A DNA stretch of 64,000 nucleotides from assembly GCF_002088945.1 (NCBI RefSeq), contig NZ_NCSU01000008.1:124001-188000 (forward strand), in the 5' to 3' direction. Both the position numbers and the translations under genes were made by a program. The notes beneath the pieces are model-generated. The model searched no databases. It saw only the letters and a list, made by a program, of their open reading frames with translations, and was not told the DNA's origin. This DNA is from Henriciella pelagia (GTDB lineage: Bacteria > Pseudomonadota > Alphaproteobacteria > Caulobacterales > Hyphomonadaceae). Each line of letters starts with the position of its first letter. The first letter of the stretch is position 1. This document shows positions 54,003 through 62,194 of this stretch, one piece after another.

Positions 54003-54383
54003 ATGTGGAAATTGCTAGGTGGCTTCGGGCTGGTTACATCAAAGATCATCGCGACCTTCTTCATGGTCATCTTCCTGATGTTGCTGGGCTTTGCCTTCTT
54101 TCCGGACCTGCTGAACCGGATGGCCGACTTTACGAACTGGATCGAGGGCCAGATCCGCGACCCGAACATGGACGACAGGGGCAAATTCCTGTTCCGCACG
54201 CTGGTCAATGAGAACACGATCTTCGGTATTATCATGACGCTGATCGCGCGGGCGGTGATCGAGTTCCTGTTCTGGATATTCGGCGTGATGTGGCGCGCGG
54301 TGAACCCGCCGGAAGAGACACCGAAGCCCTCTGCTGCCAGTGCGCCTCGTTCGGATGCACCGCCGACATATTATGAGAGCTGA
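54003..54383 (+). CDS. Hypothetical two-helix membrane protein
   Basis: A 126-residue protein with two membrane helices (~12-35 and 73-97) and a cytoplasmic Pro/Ser-rich tail (PEETPKPSAASAPRSDAPPTYYES). It is not assigned to a family. It lies between cysE and the DUF3126 gene on the same strand, 65 and 76 bases from each, and may share their transcript. Confidence 0.6.
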   Translation: MWKLLGGFGLVTSKIIATFFMVIFLMLLGFAFFPDLLNRMADFTNWIEGQIRDPNMDDRGKFLFRTLVNENTIFGIIMTLIARAVIEFLFWIFGVMWRAVNPPEETPKPSAASAPRSDAPPTYYES

Positions 54384-54459
54384 GGAAAATCAGGGCTCTG
54401 GCATTTGAGCTGGACGCCAATTGCCGTAAGGCCTGTCCCGTACACGACAGGAGACAATC

Positions 54460-54666
54460 ATGGAAAAAGAAGAAATCCTGCGCCTTGAGGCGTATCTGAA
54501 GGAAAAGCTCAATCCGGGCGTCCGTCTCGTCGCGCGCAGCCAGACGGATGATTCCGTTGAGGTGTATCTCGGCGCCGAGTTCATTGCCGTGATCTACAAG
54601 GATGTGGATGAGGGCGAAACGTCCTACCAGTTCCAGATGACGGTGCTGGCTGAAGATTTGGGCTAG
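54460..54666 (+). CDS. DUF3126 family protein
   Basis: A 68-residue cytoplasmic protein matching DUF3126 (EILRLEAYLKEKLNPGVRLVAR, then VEVYLGAEFIAVIYKDVDEGETSYQFQMTVL). In alphaproteobacteria it often lies near cysE, which supports co-regulation with cysteine biosynthesis. GGAG lies close upstream of ATG 54460. Function is unknown. Confidence 0.88.
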   Translation: MEKEEILRLEAYLKEKLNPGVRLVARSQTDDSVEVYLGAEFIAVIYKDVDEGETSYQFQMTVLAEDLG

Positions 54667-54694
54667 CGCGCTCGATTACATCGACAGTTCCCAA

Positions 54695-54728
54695 CAAAAA
54701 ACGGGCGGTCCTTCTGACCGCCCGTTTC
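54695..54728. terminator. Bidirectional terminator between DUF3126 and phoH
   Basis: Perfect 10-bp stem ACGGGCGGTC / GACCGCCCGT (54701-54710, 54716-54725) with loop CTTCT and A6/T3 flanks. It serves convergent DUF3126 and phoH transcripts. Confidence 0.9.
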
Positions 54729-54760
54729 TTCATGCTTGCCTTTCCCGCTGGGTGAAAAGC

Positions 54761-55561
54761 CTAGAGAACGTCGAGCATCTCCGCGACGAGCGGGTGGCGG
54801 ACAATGTCCTGGCCTTCAAGGTAGACCACTTCAGCATCCGAAAGCCCCTGAAGCTTTTCAGCCGCCTGGGCGAGGCCGGACAGGTGCGGGAGCAGATCAG
54901 ATTGTGCCGGGTCGCCGGTCACCGCCATGGTCGAGTGCCAGCCCAGCCGCGTGAGCAGCATCTTGAGCTGCGTGTAGGTGCAGTTTTGCGCCTCATCAAT
55001 GACGACGAAGGCATTATTAAGGGTGCGCCCGCGCATGAACCCGATCGGGGCGATCTCGATCAGGCCTTCGCCCATCATGTGCTTGAGCTGTTGTGGCGAG
55101 AGCCGGTCTGCGAGCGCGTCATAGAGCGGCCGTAGGTAAGGCGCGAGCTTGTCTTCCATCGCGCCTGGAAGGAAGCCGATCTGCTCGCCAGCCTCGACGG
55201 CGGGGCGGGACAGGATGATCCGCGCGACCTTTCCTTTCTGTAGTGCCTCGACGGCCTTGCAAATGGCGAGATAGGTCTTGCCCGTGCCGGCCGGGCCGAG
55301 GGCGCAGACGAGGGACTTTGTTTCGAGCGCCGTCATCAGGCGTGCCTGGTTCTCAGATCTCGGTTTGACGGTTTTCTGGTAACGCTGTTCGCGCGGTGTA
55401 TTCGGATTGCGGACCTTGTCAGCATCATCTGGATGCCAGCCGCCCTGAATTGCGTAGAGCCTTGCTTCGTTTCTCGATTTACCCCCCATTTCCTCCAGGA
55501 AGCCCATGGCTTCCAATTCGGCATTCGCTTTCTGGCGCTTGGCAGAGGCTCTTTTACCCAT
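54761..55561 (-). CDS. phoH: PhoH-family ATPase
   Basis: A 266-residue P-loop protein of the PhoH family. Walker A is LGPAGTGKTYLAI, Walker B is FVVIDEAQN and the sensor region is TGDPAQSD. An N-terminal extension (~70 residues) is Lys/Arg-rich. PhoH proteins are ATPases linked to RNA metabolism; unlike many PhoH loci there is no ybeY beside it. AAGGAG precedes ATG 55561. A hairpin with a T7 tract sits only about 25 bases upstream of the start (see the RNA entry), so its transcription is probably conditional or begins downstream. Confidence 0.92.
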   Translation of the reverse strand: MGKRASAKRQKANAELEAMGFLEEMGGKSRNEARLYAIQGGWHPDDADKVRNPNTPREQRYQKTVKPRSENQARLMTALETKSLVCALGPAGTGKTYLAICKAVEALQKGKVARIILSRPAVEAGEQIGFLPGAMEDKLAPYLRPLYDALADRLSPQQLKHMMGEGLIEIAPIGFMRGRTLNNAFVVIDEAQNCTYTQLKMLLTRLGWHSTMAVTGDPAQSDLLPHLSGLAQAAEKLQGLSDAEVVYLEGQDIVRHPLVAEMLDVL

Positions 55562-55583
55562 GTGAGGATCTCCTTTTTGGGTA

Positions 55584-55735
55584 CAAAAAAACCGCCGGGC
55601 AGAATTGCCGGGCGGCTACGAAAAAGCGGGAGAGGGAAGCTTCGGCCCTTTTACAAAGGCCGGGGGGTATTTCTGGCAGAGATGGTCTGAACACCATCGG
55701 TACTTGCCTCCCGAATCTCTCGACCATTAGAGATT
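55584..55735 (-). ncRNA. Candidate structured RNA in the phoH leader
   Basis: On the minus strand a ~150-base region can fold. It shows a 7-bp hairpin AATCTCT/AGAGATT (plus-strand arms 55714-55720 and 55729-55735), a closing stem CGGGAG/CTCCCG (55627-55632 with 55708-55713) enclosing hairpins GATGGT/ACCATC (55681-55698) and GGCC/GGCC (55644-55661), and then a terminator-like hairpin with T7 (55585-55615). It lies directly upstream of phoH and downstream of a perfect CtrA box. No Rfam family is recognised by eye; it could be a small RNA or an attenuator. Folding energies were not computed. Confidence 0.4.
55585..55615 (-). terminator. Terminator-like hairpin just before the phoH ribosome-binding site
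   Basis: Minus-strand arms CCGCCCGGCA and TGCCCGGCGG (plus 55592-55601 and 55606-55615, one G-G mismatch) with a 4-base loop are followed by T7. Only about 25 bases separate the T-run from the phoH ATG. This is either an attenuator or the 3' end of an upstream RNA. Confidence 0.65.
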
Positions 55736-55740
55736 ACCAA

Positions 55741-55759
55741 GGTTAATGCGCGCTTAACC
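55741..55759. promoter_or_regulatory. Perfect palindromic CtrA box
   Basis: GGTTAA-N7-TTAACC (55741-55759) matches the CtrA consensus TTAA-N7-TTAAC on both strands exactly. It lies between the phoH leader RNA (minus) and the carbonic-anhydrase gene (plus). Which gene it controls is not clear. Confidence 0.72.
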
Positions 55760-55805
55760 AGTCAGGCTGCGTAAGAAATTTTAGTGACACGGAAGGACCA
55801 GAAAT

Positions 55806-56339
55806 ATGGCACTCTATGAACTCGATGGCGTCAAACCGAGCACACCGCAGAGCGGCAAGTACTGGGTCGCCGAAAACGCCACGGTTCTCGGCAATGTGAT
55901 TCTGCGCGAGAATGCGAGCGTCTGGTTCAATGCGGTGCTGCGCGGCGACAATGACCCGATCGAGATCGGCGAAGACTCCAACATTCAGGATGGCAGCGTC
56001 CTGCACACCGATCTTGGCGTTCCGCTGACCATCGGAAAGAAGGTAACCGTTGGGCATATGGTGATGCTGCACGGGTGCACGATTGGCGACGGGACACTGA
56101 TTGGCATCGGCTCAACCATCCTGAACCGGGCGAAGATTGGCAGGAACTGCATTATCGGGGCACATTCACTGATCCCCGAAGGCAAGGAGATTCCTGACAA
56201 TTCGCTGGTCATGGGCGCGCCGGGAAAGGTCGTCCGGCAGCTTGATGAGGGTGCTGCTCAGATGATCGCCGCGTCGGCGCAGGTCTATGTCGACAACTGG
56301 AAGCGCTTCAGCAAAGGGCTGAAGCGAATCGACGGCTAG
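55806..56339 (+). CDS. Gamma-class carbonic anhydrase-like protein
   Basis: A 177-residue left-handed beta-helix protein of the gamma carbonic anhydrase family. The hexapeptide core and metal-binding His are in [33 protein letters not shown]. It may hydrate CO2 or only bind metal, as YrdA/PaaY-like members show varying activity. GGAAGG precedes ATG 55806. Its stop overlaps a convergent PAS gene by four bases. A perfect CtrA box lies 47 bases upstream, so CtrA regulation is possible. Confidence 0.9.
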   Translation: MALYELDGVKPSTPQSGKYWVAENATVLGNVILRENASVWFNAVLRGDNDPIEIGEDSNIQDGSVLHTDLGVPLTIGKKVTVGHMVMLHGCTIGDGTLIGIGSTILNRAKIGRNCIIGAHSLIPEGKEIPDNSLVMGAPGKVVRQLDEGAAQMIAASAQVYVDNWKRFSKGLKRIDG

Positions 56340-56890
56340 TCGATATCGTTGCTGGCCACCAGCTTGAGGTGTGGTTCCGGTTTCCCGCTGTCGGGCGGGA
56401 AGAGGGCGGTTACACGGTGGCGCCAGACAGGCCGGCCACGCAGGAACATCTCTCCGCCGAGCGTCTGATAGAGGCCGAGAATGCGCGCGCCGCCATCCTT
56501 GTGAGGCGGCTTGGCGAGCGGTGCCAGGATGAGTTCCAGGTCAACGCGCTCGCCCGTCAGCGACTCCCCACGGCCGCGGACCACGCCTGGCAGGCGTTCT
56601 TCAAGGATCGATTTGAGAAAGAGTTCCAGCATGGCCCGGTCATGCCCGGCCCAGAAGTTCAGGAAGTTGTGATCTGTTAGCTGGCGGCCAAGAGAGGCCT
56701 GGATCTGCTCGCCAGCTGTCCGGAAAACCCAGTCGCTGTCCCCGGCATCCTGAATCACGAAAAGACGTGAAACGAGATCTGGATGATCGCGTGTGGCGGG
56801 CGCGGCGGAACCGTCCGTGTGTACGGCGTTCATGCGCTGCCAGGCGGTCAGCAGGGTCTGGCTGTTCGGGTGAAGCGTGCGGTCCAGCAT
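56336..56890 (-). CDS. PAS-domain protein (PAS_5 type)
   Basis: A 184-residue single-domain PAS-like protein. [14 protein letters not shown] begins the domain; [26 protein letters not shown] and the later strands [20 protein letters not shown] and [12 protein letters not shown] are consistent with the PAS_5 family. No kinase or other output domain is attached. Start ATG 56890 is chosen; the open frame continues upstream but the added part overlaps the promoter of the next gene and is unlike the family. It may sense a small ligand or partner. Confidence 0.78.
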   Translation of the reverse strand: MLDRTLHPNSQTLLTAWQRMNAVHTDGSAAPATRDHPDLVSRLFVIQDAGDSDWVFRTAGEQIQASLGRQLTDHNFLNFWAGHDRAMLELFLKSILEERLPGVVRGRGESLTGERVDLELILAPLAKPPHKDGGARILGLYQTLGGEMFLRGRPVWRHRVTALFPPDSGKPEPHLKLVASNDID

Positions 56891-57089
56891 TCCGGTTTGG
56901 TCACTCTTATACTTATTACTGTAGGCACAGCGTGCGCCTGGTTCGAGACGGCCGTCGCAAGGCGCGGGCCAGACGCTTCCCAACACCCGAGAGGCGTATT
57001 CCTTGCCGGTCTGGGACATTTTTCGCGGGTCACGCGAGCTGCGGCATGGAACGTGCTTCTTGAGAGGCGAAGAGCCACGGAGACACGTC

Positions 57090-58052
57090 ATGCGCGTTTC
57101 AACACGATACACATTCATCGCCGGCGCGGGTATCGCAGCCATTATTGCCCTCACGGCCGCAGCGACTGCAGGAGGCGGCAAAGGCAGCTGCAATGGCTGT
57201 AATGCGCCGCCGCCACCGCCGCCGAGCTATAATCCCAATAATGGATCGCCTTGCTGTACCGGCGGGCGAAACCACGGCGTATTTGTCCCAGGCGTCAATG
57301 TCGCCGGACCGAATATCTCGATTGGCGGCAGCAATGTGAATGTCGGTGGTGGCACACTGAACTTCTCGGCCCAGACCAATCTCAATGTTTCGGCAGCGGC
57401 GTCGGCGAGTTCCGAAGTGGTAGCTTATGCAGGCGGCGGTGGCGGCTTCAGCGGCCCTGCGCCTGTCGGCATGACCGCCATCGACAATCTGAATGTCGTC
57501 GGCGGGGAAGAGTATTATACTGAGAAAGTCGTCGAGCAGGTGCCGACCATTGAAGAATACTGTGTCGATGAGATCAGCTACAAGACGTCCTGGCGCGCGG
57601 TTCAGGCGGTCTGTATTGATGATACCGGCTCGCCACATCCAGCGTCTCAGGTCGATGGCGGCCAGTCCATCGCTTCGGGCTTTTCTGGCGAGATCTACCG
57701 CTGTGTGGCCGGATCGCGCCTCCAGGTCACGATCGGGTCTGTGACGGATGGCAAGGCCAGCTTCGATCAGGGCCAGTCCATGGCCTGCGCCAAGGGTGAA
57801 GCGCTAGTCTTCAAGCCTGGCGGCCAGCTGTCTTGCGCACCGCAAAAACCACAGCGCGACTGCAATGAGCGCTCACTGCTGCGTCGGCACGGTCCGGGCA
57901 TCAAGGTGTTCGAGGGACGCCACGCTGAGAAGGTGTGTGTGCCGCAGCAGCGCACGGTCATGAAATCAGTGACGCGCGAAGTCCAGAAGGTTCGCGCGAC
58001 CGCTGGCGGCTCGATGGTCTTCGATGGCGGCGTGGGCCAGGGCGTTTACTAG
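57090..58052 (+). CDS. Hypothetical Cys-rich secreted protein
   Basis: A 320-residue exported protein with a signal peptide (TFIAGAGIAAIIALTAAATA). The mature N-terminus is Cys/Gly/Pro-rich (SCNGCNAPPPPPPSY, then CCTGG). A central Asn/Gly/Val repeat (NVAGPNISIGGSNVNVGGGTLNF and following) could be a beta-helix or a surface-exposed segment, followed by GGGGGF. The C-terminal half contains spaced Cys (YCVDE, AVCIDD, YRCVAG, MACAKG, LSCAPQ, RDCNER, KVCVPQ) and likely disulphides. I know no family. CGGAG lies nine bases before ATG 57090. It ends at a strong terminator and is a single unit upstream of the TonB receptor. Confidence 0.6.
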   Translation: MRVSTRYTFIAGAGIAAIIALTAAATAGGGKGSCNGCNAPPPPPPSYNPNNGSPCCTGGRNHGVFVPGVNVAGPNISIGGSNVNVGGGTLNFSAQTNLNVSAAASASSEVVAYAGGGGGFSGPAPVGMTAIDNLNVVGGEEYYTEKVVEQVPTIEEYCVDEISYKTSWRAVQAVCIDDTGSPHPASQVDGGQSIASGFSGEIYRCVAGSRLQVTIGSVTDGKASFDQGQSMACAKGEALVFKPGGQLSCAPQKPQRDCNERSLLRRHGPGIKVFEGRHAEKVCVPQQRTVMKSVTREVQKVRATAGGSMVFDGGVGQGVY

Positions 58053-58087
58053 GACAGACGTCGAACCGTAATGAATACAGCAGGAAG

Positions 58088-58110
58088 GCCCCGCCATGCG
58101 CGGGGCTTTT
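58088..58110 (+). terminator. Intrinsic terminator of the Cys-rich protein gene
   Basis: Stem GCCCCGC / GCGGGGC (58088-58094, 58100-58106) with a 5-base loop and TTTT. It closes the plus-strand unit before the TonB receptor promoter. Confidence 0.88.
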
Positions 58111-58254
58111 CTTTTGGTGTCACAGATTGTTCGCCTGAATATTTGCGGTGTTGCCGCTTTACCACGTTGCATCCATGCATGGCGTTGGTAGGCCTTAAGG
58201 AGCGCGTGATTCGCGCCAGAAAAAAATAATCCACGGATTCAGGAGACGTGAGAC

Positions 58255-60819
58255 ATGAGGCAACCTCCCAAAACTCGTTCACAAATTTCCATCTTCAAGG
58301 CATCGCTTTGCGTTGGCGTTGGTCTGAGCGCCCTGATGGCCGCTCCGGTGTCAGCCGCGAATGCGCAGGAAGAAGAAGCCGAAGAAGCCCCGCGCCGACT
58401 GAATGCCGTGGTGGTTGAAGCGACCCGCCGCGAAGGCACGACTGTGCAGGATGTGCCAGTGTCAGTCACGGCGTTCGATGCTGCCCTTCTCGAAGATACA
58501 GGGGTTGCCCGTCTGAACGACATCGAGCAGATCGCGCCGTCCATCCGTGTATCCCAGACCGAATCTGCCGCTTCAGGGACGAGCATCGCCATTCGTGGCA
58601 TCGGTACCGGATCCAACAATCCAGGGTTCGAGCCAGCCGTGGGTGTGGCCATTGATGGGGTGTACCGCACGCGGACCGGCATCGCCCTGTCCGAACTTCC
58701 TGAACTTGCCGGGGTCGAAGTCCTGCGCGGTCCGCAAGGCACGCTGTTCGGCCGCAACACATCTGCTGGCGTGGTATCGATCAATACCGCCAAGCCGCAG
58801 TTCGACCCGAATGCCTATATCGAGGTCGGGGCTGGAAATTACAGCATGTATACCGTTGAGGCCTCTACCACCGGCGGGATCACCGAGAACCTCGCCGGAC
58901 GTTTCGATATCCGCAAGCGCGCCCGCGATGGCTATATTGACGATGTGAACAGTGATCGTGATCTCAACAATCTCGATCGCTTCCTGATGCGGGGACAACT
59001 CCTCTGGGAGAACAATGACAATGCGAGCTTCCGCCTTATCGGTGATTACGGTCAGACGAACGAAGACTGCTGTATCGGTGTGAACCTCGTGCAGGGCCCG
59101 ACAGCCGCTGCCGTCAGCCTCGCGTCGAGCTTCGCCGGCCTGCAGGGCTTTGTGAATGATGATCCTGACGAACTGAAGGTTGCGCTCTCGCCGAACCGGG
59201 ACATTTCTGACGATGTCGAGGAGTGGGGCGTTTCCGGTGAATACAAGAACCGGTTTGGCACGATGAATTTCACATCCGTGACCGCCTATCGCGACTGGCA
59301 GGCGACACGCGGACAGGATGTCGACTTCTCCGGCATTGACCGCGCTTATCGCGATGGCACGGGTATCAAGGACAAGGTGTTCACACAGGAGTTCCGTCTC
59401 CAGGACACGATGGGTAATGTCGACTGGCTGGTCGGTGCATTCTTCATGAATGAGGAGCTGCAATATACCGATACGATCCAGACCGGTACGCAGGCCAATC
59501 TCTACACCGATCTCGTTTCCGCAGGGGCGACAGCCAATCCGCTGGCACCGTCAGGTTTCCAGCTGACCGGGTCCGTGCCCGGCATTCCAAGCCTGTTCGT
59601 GACATTGCCGAACGGCGCTCCTGCGCTTCGTATTGCTCCCGGCGTGCCTGCTGGCCTTGCGCCATTCCTCATTCCGGGGCTTGGCGATGGCGACGGCCAG
59701 AACAGTGACGACTATCAGGTAACCACGAACGCCGCAGCGCTGTTCACGCACAATGAAGTCTTCCTGACTGACAAGCTGACCGCAACGCTCGGTGCCAGGC
59801 TGAACTATGAGGAGAAGGATCTCGAATACGACATCTTCTCATCTGCACCGACCTGCGATTTCTTCTTTACGCCGAATGGTCAGTCCGTACTGGCCCAGCT
59901 CTCGGCGATTGGTGCGACCCAGCTCGCGCTACTCGCCTGTAACCCGGCGATCAATTCCGAATATAACGGGACCGACAGCGACAGCTTCGACGAGACGCAG
60001 GTGACTGGTACCGCCAAGCTCGCCTATGAATTCACGCCGGACTTCATGTCCTACATTTCCTATGCACGCGGCTTCAAATCTGGCGGCTACAATCTCGACC
60101 GGTCGGGCTTTGACAGCGTGCTGTTCGGCGGCGATGGTGCTCAGCCTTCGGACCTGCAGTTCGATGCTGAAACCGTCGACAGCTATGAGCTTGGCTGGAA
60201 GACGACTTTCAACGCGATCGATGCCACGCTTAACGGTGCCCTGTTCTATCAGCAGGTGTCCGACTTCCAGGAGAACTTCTTCACGGGGACGAATTTCCGC
60301 GTGATCAACTCTGATGTCGAAAGCTATGGCCTTGAGCTCGACAGCTCGATCCAGCCGGTTGCCGGCCTGACGCTGCAGGCAGGCTATGCCTACACCAAGG
60401 CGGAGCGCGAAGACGATGTGCTCACCCCGCGCGGGGATGGCACATTTGAACTGCTGGCCCGCGGCGGAGAACAGCTGACGCTGATCCCCGAGCATGTCGT
60501 GACGGCGTCTGGCACGTACCTCTACGATTTCACGCCGGACCTGCGCGGCCTGTTCCACCTCAATGCGCGCTACAATTCCGAACATATCGCCTCGGCGGCG
60601 ACGGCCGGTATTGCCGACAATGACGCCTTTGCGCTGATTGGCGGCCGGATCGGCCTGCAGGCGGCGGACGGTTCATGGGAGTTCTCGATCTTCGGCGAGA
60701 ACATCACTGACGAATACTACAACCTCTCCGCCTTTGTTGTGCCTGAGCAGACCGGGACCATTGCGGTCTATCCGGGCCTGCCGACCATGTACGGCGCAGA
60801 GTTCAAGGTAAACTTCTAG
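58255..60819 (+). CDS. TonB-dependent receptor
   Basis: An 854-residue outer-membrane receptor. The signal peptide ends at AANA; the TonB-box-like segment ANAVVVEATRRE and the plug domain (DVPVSVTAFDAALLEDTG..., with VAIRGIG and GPQGTLFGRNTSAGVVSI) lead into a beta-barrel ending in an aromatic residue (VNF). Such receptors import siderophores, vitamins or polymers using the TonB-ExbBD complex. No substrate gene is close by. It is a single-gene unit with its own promoter in the preceding 202-base gap. Confidence 0.93.
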   Translation: MRQPPKTRSQISIFKASLCVGVGLSALMAAPVSAANAQEEEAEEAPRRLNAVVVEATRREGTTVQDVPVSVTAFDAALLEDTGVARLNDIEQIAPSIRVSQTESAASGTSIAIRGIGTGSNNPGFEPAVGVAIDGVYRTRTGIALSELPELAGVEVLRGPQGTLFGRNTSAGVVSINTAKPQFDPNAYIEVGAGNYSMYTVEASTTGGITENLAGRFDIRKRARDGYIDDVNSDRDLNNLDRFLMRGQLLWENNDNASFRLIGDYGQTNEDCCIGVNLVQGPTAAAVSLASSFAGLQGFVNDDPDELKVALSPNRDISDDVEEWGVSGEYKNRFGTMNFTSVTAYRDWQATRGQDVDFSGIDRAYRDGTGIKDKVFTQEFRLQDTMGNVDWLVGAFFMNEELQYTDTIQTGTQANLYTDLVSAGATANPLAPSGFQLTGSVPGIPSLFVTLPNGAPALRIAPGVPAGLAPFLIPGLGDGDGQNSDDYQVTTNAAALFTHNEVFLTDKLTATLGARLNYEEKDLEYDIFSSAPTCDFFFTPNGQSVLAQLSAIGATQLALLACNPAINSEYNGTDSDSFDETQVTGTAKLAYEFTPDFMSYISYARGFKSGGYNLDRSGFDSVLFGGDGAQPSDLQFDAETVDSYELGWKTTFNAIDATLNGALFYQQVSDFQENFFTGTNFRVINSDVESYGLELDSSIQPVAGLTLQAGYAYTKAEREDDVLTPRGDGTFELLARGGEQLTLIPEHVVTASGTYLYDFTPDLRGLFHLNARYNSEHIASAATAGIADNDAFALIGGRIGLQAADGSWEFSIFGENITDEYYNLSAFVVPEQTGTIAVYPGLPTMYGAEFKVNF

Positions 60820-60843
60820 GCTTTCAGGCCAGCGAAAACAGGC

Positions 60844-60872
60844 AAAGCCCCGTCTCTCAGGCGGGGCTTTTT
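60844..60872 (+). terminator. Intrinsic terminator of the TonB receptor gene
   Basis: Stem AAAGCCCCG / CGGGGCTTT (60844-60852, 60862-60870) with a 9-base loop and T5. The 3' end of the convergent DUF4345 gene overlaps the loop and second arm, so the hairpin may serve both transcripts. Confidence 0.85.
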
Positions 60873-61252
60873 CTGTTGCCGCGAACGCGAAGGGCGATGC
60901 ATGCCAGGATGAAGGTCAGGACTTCAAATGAGGCAAAGCCCCAGCTGGACAGTGTCGGGGTGTCCCCGAGTATCAGAGAGACAGCGCGGGACAGGGTGTA
61001 ACCGCCCATATAGGCGGCGAGAAACCAGAGGGCAGGGCGCTCGAAGCCGGCGGGTTGAGCTGCGCCAAGGCCGGTGAGCGCCGCAGCCCCGAGGCTGACC
61101 CCGCCATAGATGCCGCGCATCTCGAACACATTGTTCGGGCCGCTCGTCTCGACGCCGAGCTGCGCCGTCATGCCGAGCGGATCGAACAGCGACCACAGAC
61201 CAAAGACGAGGAACATGAGGGCGATCAGGGCCAGGAAAATTCGAATGAGCAT
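60857..61252 (-). CDS. DUF4345-like small membrane protein
   Basis: A 131-residue protein with four membrane segments (about 5-25, 48-68, 75-92 and 102-124). The pattern GMTAQLGVETSGPNNVFEMRGIYGGVSLG matches DUF4345. Function is unknown. Its 3' end overlaps the terminator of the TonB receptor gene. The divergent DUF4328 gene starts 112 bases away. Confidence 0.82.
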   Translation of the reverse strand: MLIRIFLALIALMFLVFGLWSLFDPLGMTAQLGVETSGPNNVFEMRGIYGGVSLGAAALTGLGAAQPAGFERPALWFLAAYMGGYTLSRAVSLILGDTPTLSSWGFASFEVLTFILACIALRVRGNRKSPA

Positions 61253-61364
61253 GCCGATGACCTAGTCCAGATTACAGCGCGGGCCAGTTTCGAAAGTTTT
61301 GGTTGAGTTTTCCCGGCAAATCATGTTCGAGATTGAGCGTGATCGGGCCGAGCGGGGGAACTTC

Positions 61365-62114
61365 ATGAGCGCTTCGACAATTGAAGAAACTGTGCCGCCG
61401 CCGGCGAGGGACAAGGCTTCCAGATCACGAAAGGTCAAACCGATCGGGAATCTCTGGGCATGGCTAAAATACGCGATGATCTCTTACATTGTCGTGGATC
61501 TCGCGCTGATGGTCAGCATCATCGTCACGCTTGTCTTTTTTGACCGTGTCGAAAGCGGCTACTACGCGACGGATCAGGACATCATCGCAGCCGGAACAGC
61601 CATCGACATGGTCGCTGCGCCGCTCGGCATTCTCTATATCGTCCTGTTCGTGCTTTGTATGTTCACCTATGCCCGTTTCTTTCACCGGAGCATGAACAAT
61701 GTTCAGGCGGTGGGCGCCAAGGATGCGACGATGCCGCCGGGCTGGGTGTGGGGGTATTTCTTTATTCCGATCGCCAATTTGTGGAAGCCTGTGGAGGGTG
61801 TCCTTCAGATCTGGCGCGGGTCGATGCGGGCGAGCGGCGCCAATCCCAAAGTGCCGCTGGCTGTTGGCCTTTGGTGGACGTTCTGGCTGATCACGACCAT
61901 CATCAGCAATATTTCATTCCGCCTGTCCATCAGTTCGGGCGCGTTTGATGACGAGATCACCGACTTTGACCTGTTTATCACGACAAACTATCTCGATATT
62001 GTCACGAGCGTGACTGGCGTCATCTGCGCGGTGTTCCTGCTATCCTTTGCCAGCCGCTTGAACAAGGCTCAGCAAGCCATCAACAGTGGCGGCATCGCGG
62101 AGACCTTTGAATAA
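61365..62114 (+). CDS. DUF4328 membrane protein
   Basis: A 249-residue protein with about four membrane helices (~48-73, 103-125, 165-180, 215-235) and a WNLWKPVEGV-like loop (IANLWKPVEGVLQIWRG) typical of DUF4328. A cytoplasmic N-terminal tail of ~35 residues is charged. ATG 61365 has GGGGG six bases upstream and is preferred to the TTG/ATG starts at 61299/61323. Function unknown. Confidence 0.83.
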   Translation: MSASTIEETVPPPARDKASRSRKVKPIGNLWAWLKYAMISYIVVDLALMVSIIVTLVFFDRVESGYYATDQDIIAAGTAIDMVAAPLGILYIVLFVLCMFTYARFFHRSMNNVQAVGAKDATMPPGWVWGYFFIPIANLWKPVEGVLQIWRGSMRASGANPKVPLAVGLWWTFWLITTIISNISFRLSISSGAFDDEITDFDLFITTNYLDIVTSVTGVICAVFLLSFASRLNKAQQAINSGGIAETFE

Positions 62115-62134
62115 TTCCTGACTGAAAACCGAAA

Positions 62135-62164
62135 ACCCTCCGGTCCCGTGAGGGAGCGGAGGGT
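62135..62164 (-). terminator. Terminator of hfaD (minus strand)
   Basis: Arms ACCCTCCG / CGGAGGGT (62135-62142, 62157-62164), with TCCC/GGGA nested inside, followed by a T-rich run (TTTTCGGTTTTC) on the minus strand. It lies 30 bases beyond the hfaD stop and is between convergent genes. Confidence 0.7.
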
Positions 62165-62194
62165 CTGGATCGGCAGATCCACAATCGGAAGAAC

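Noticed and set aside
57003-57089. N-terminal extension of the Cys-rich protein from 57003
   Set aside because: No Shine-Dalgarno, and the signal peptide begins just after ATG 57090, which has CGGAG upstream.
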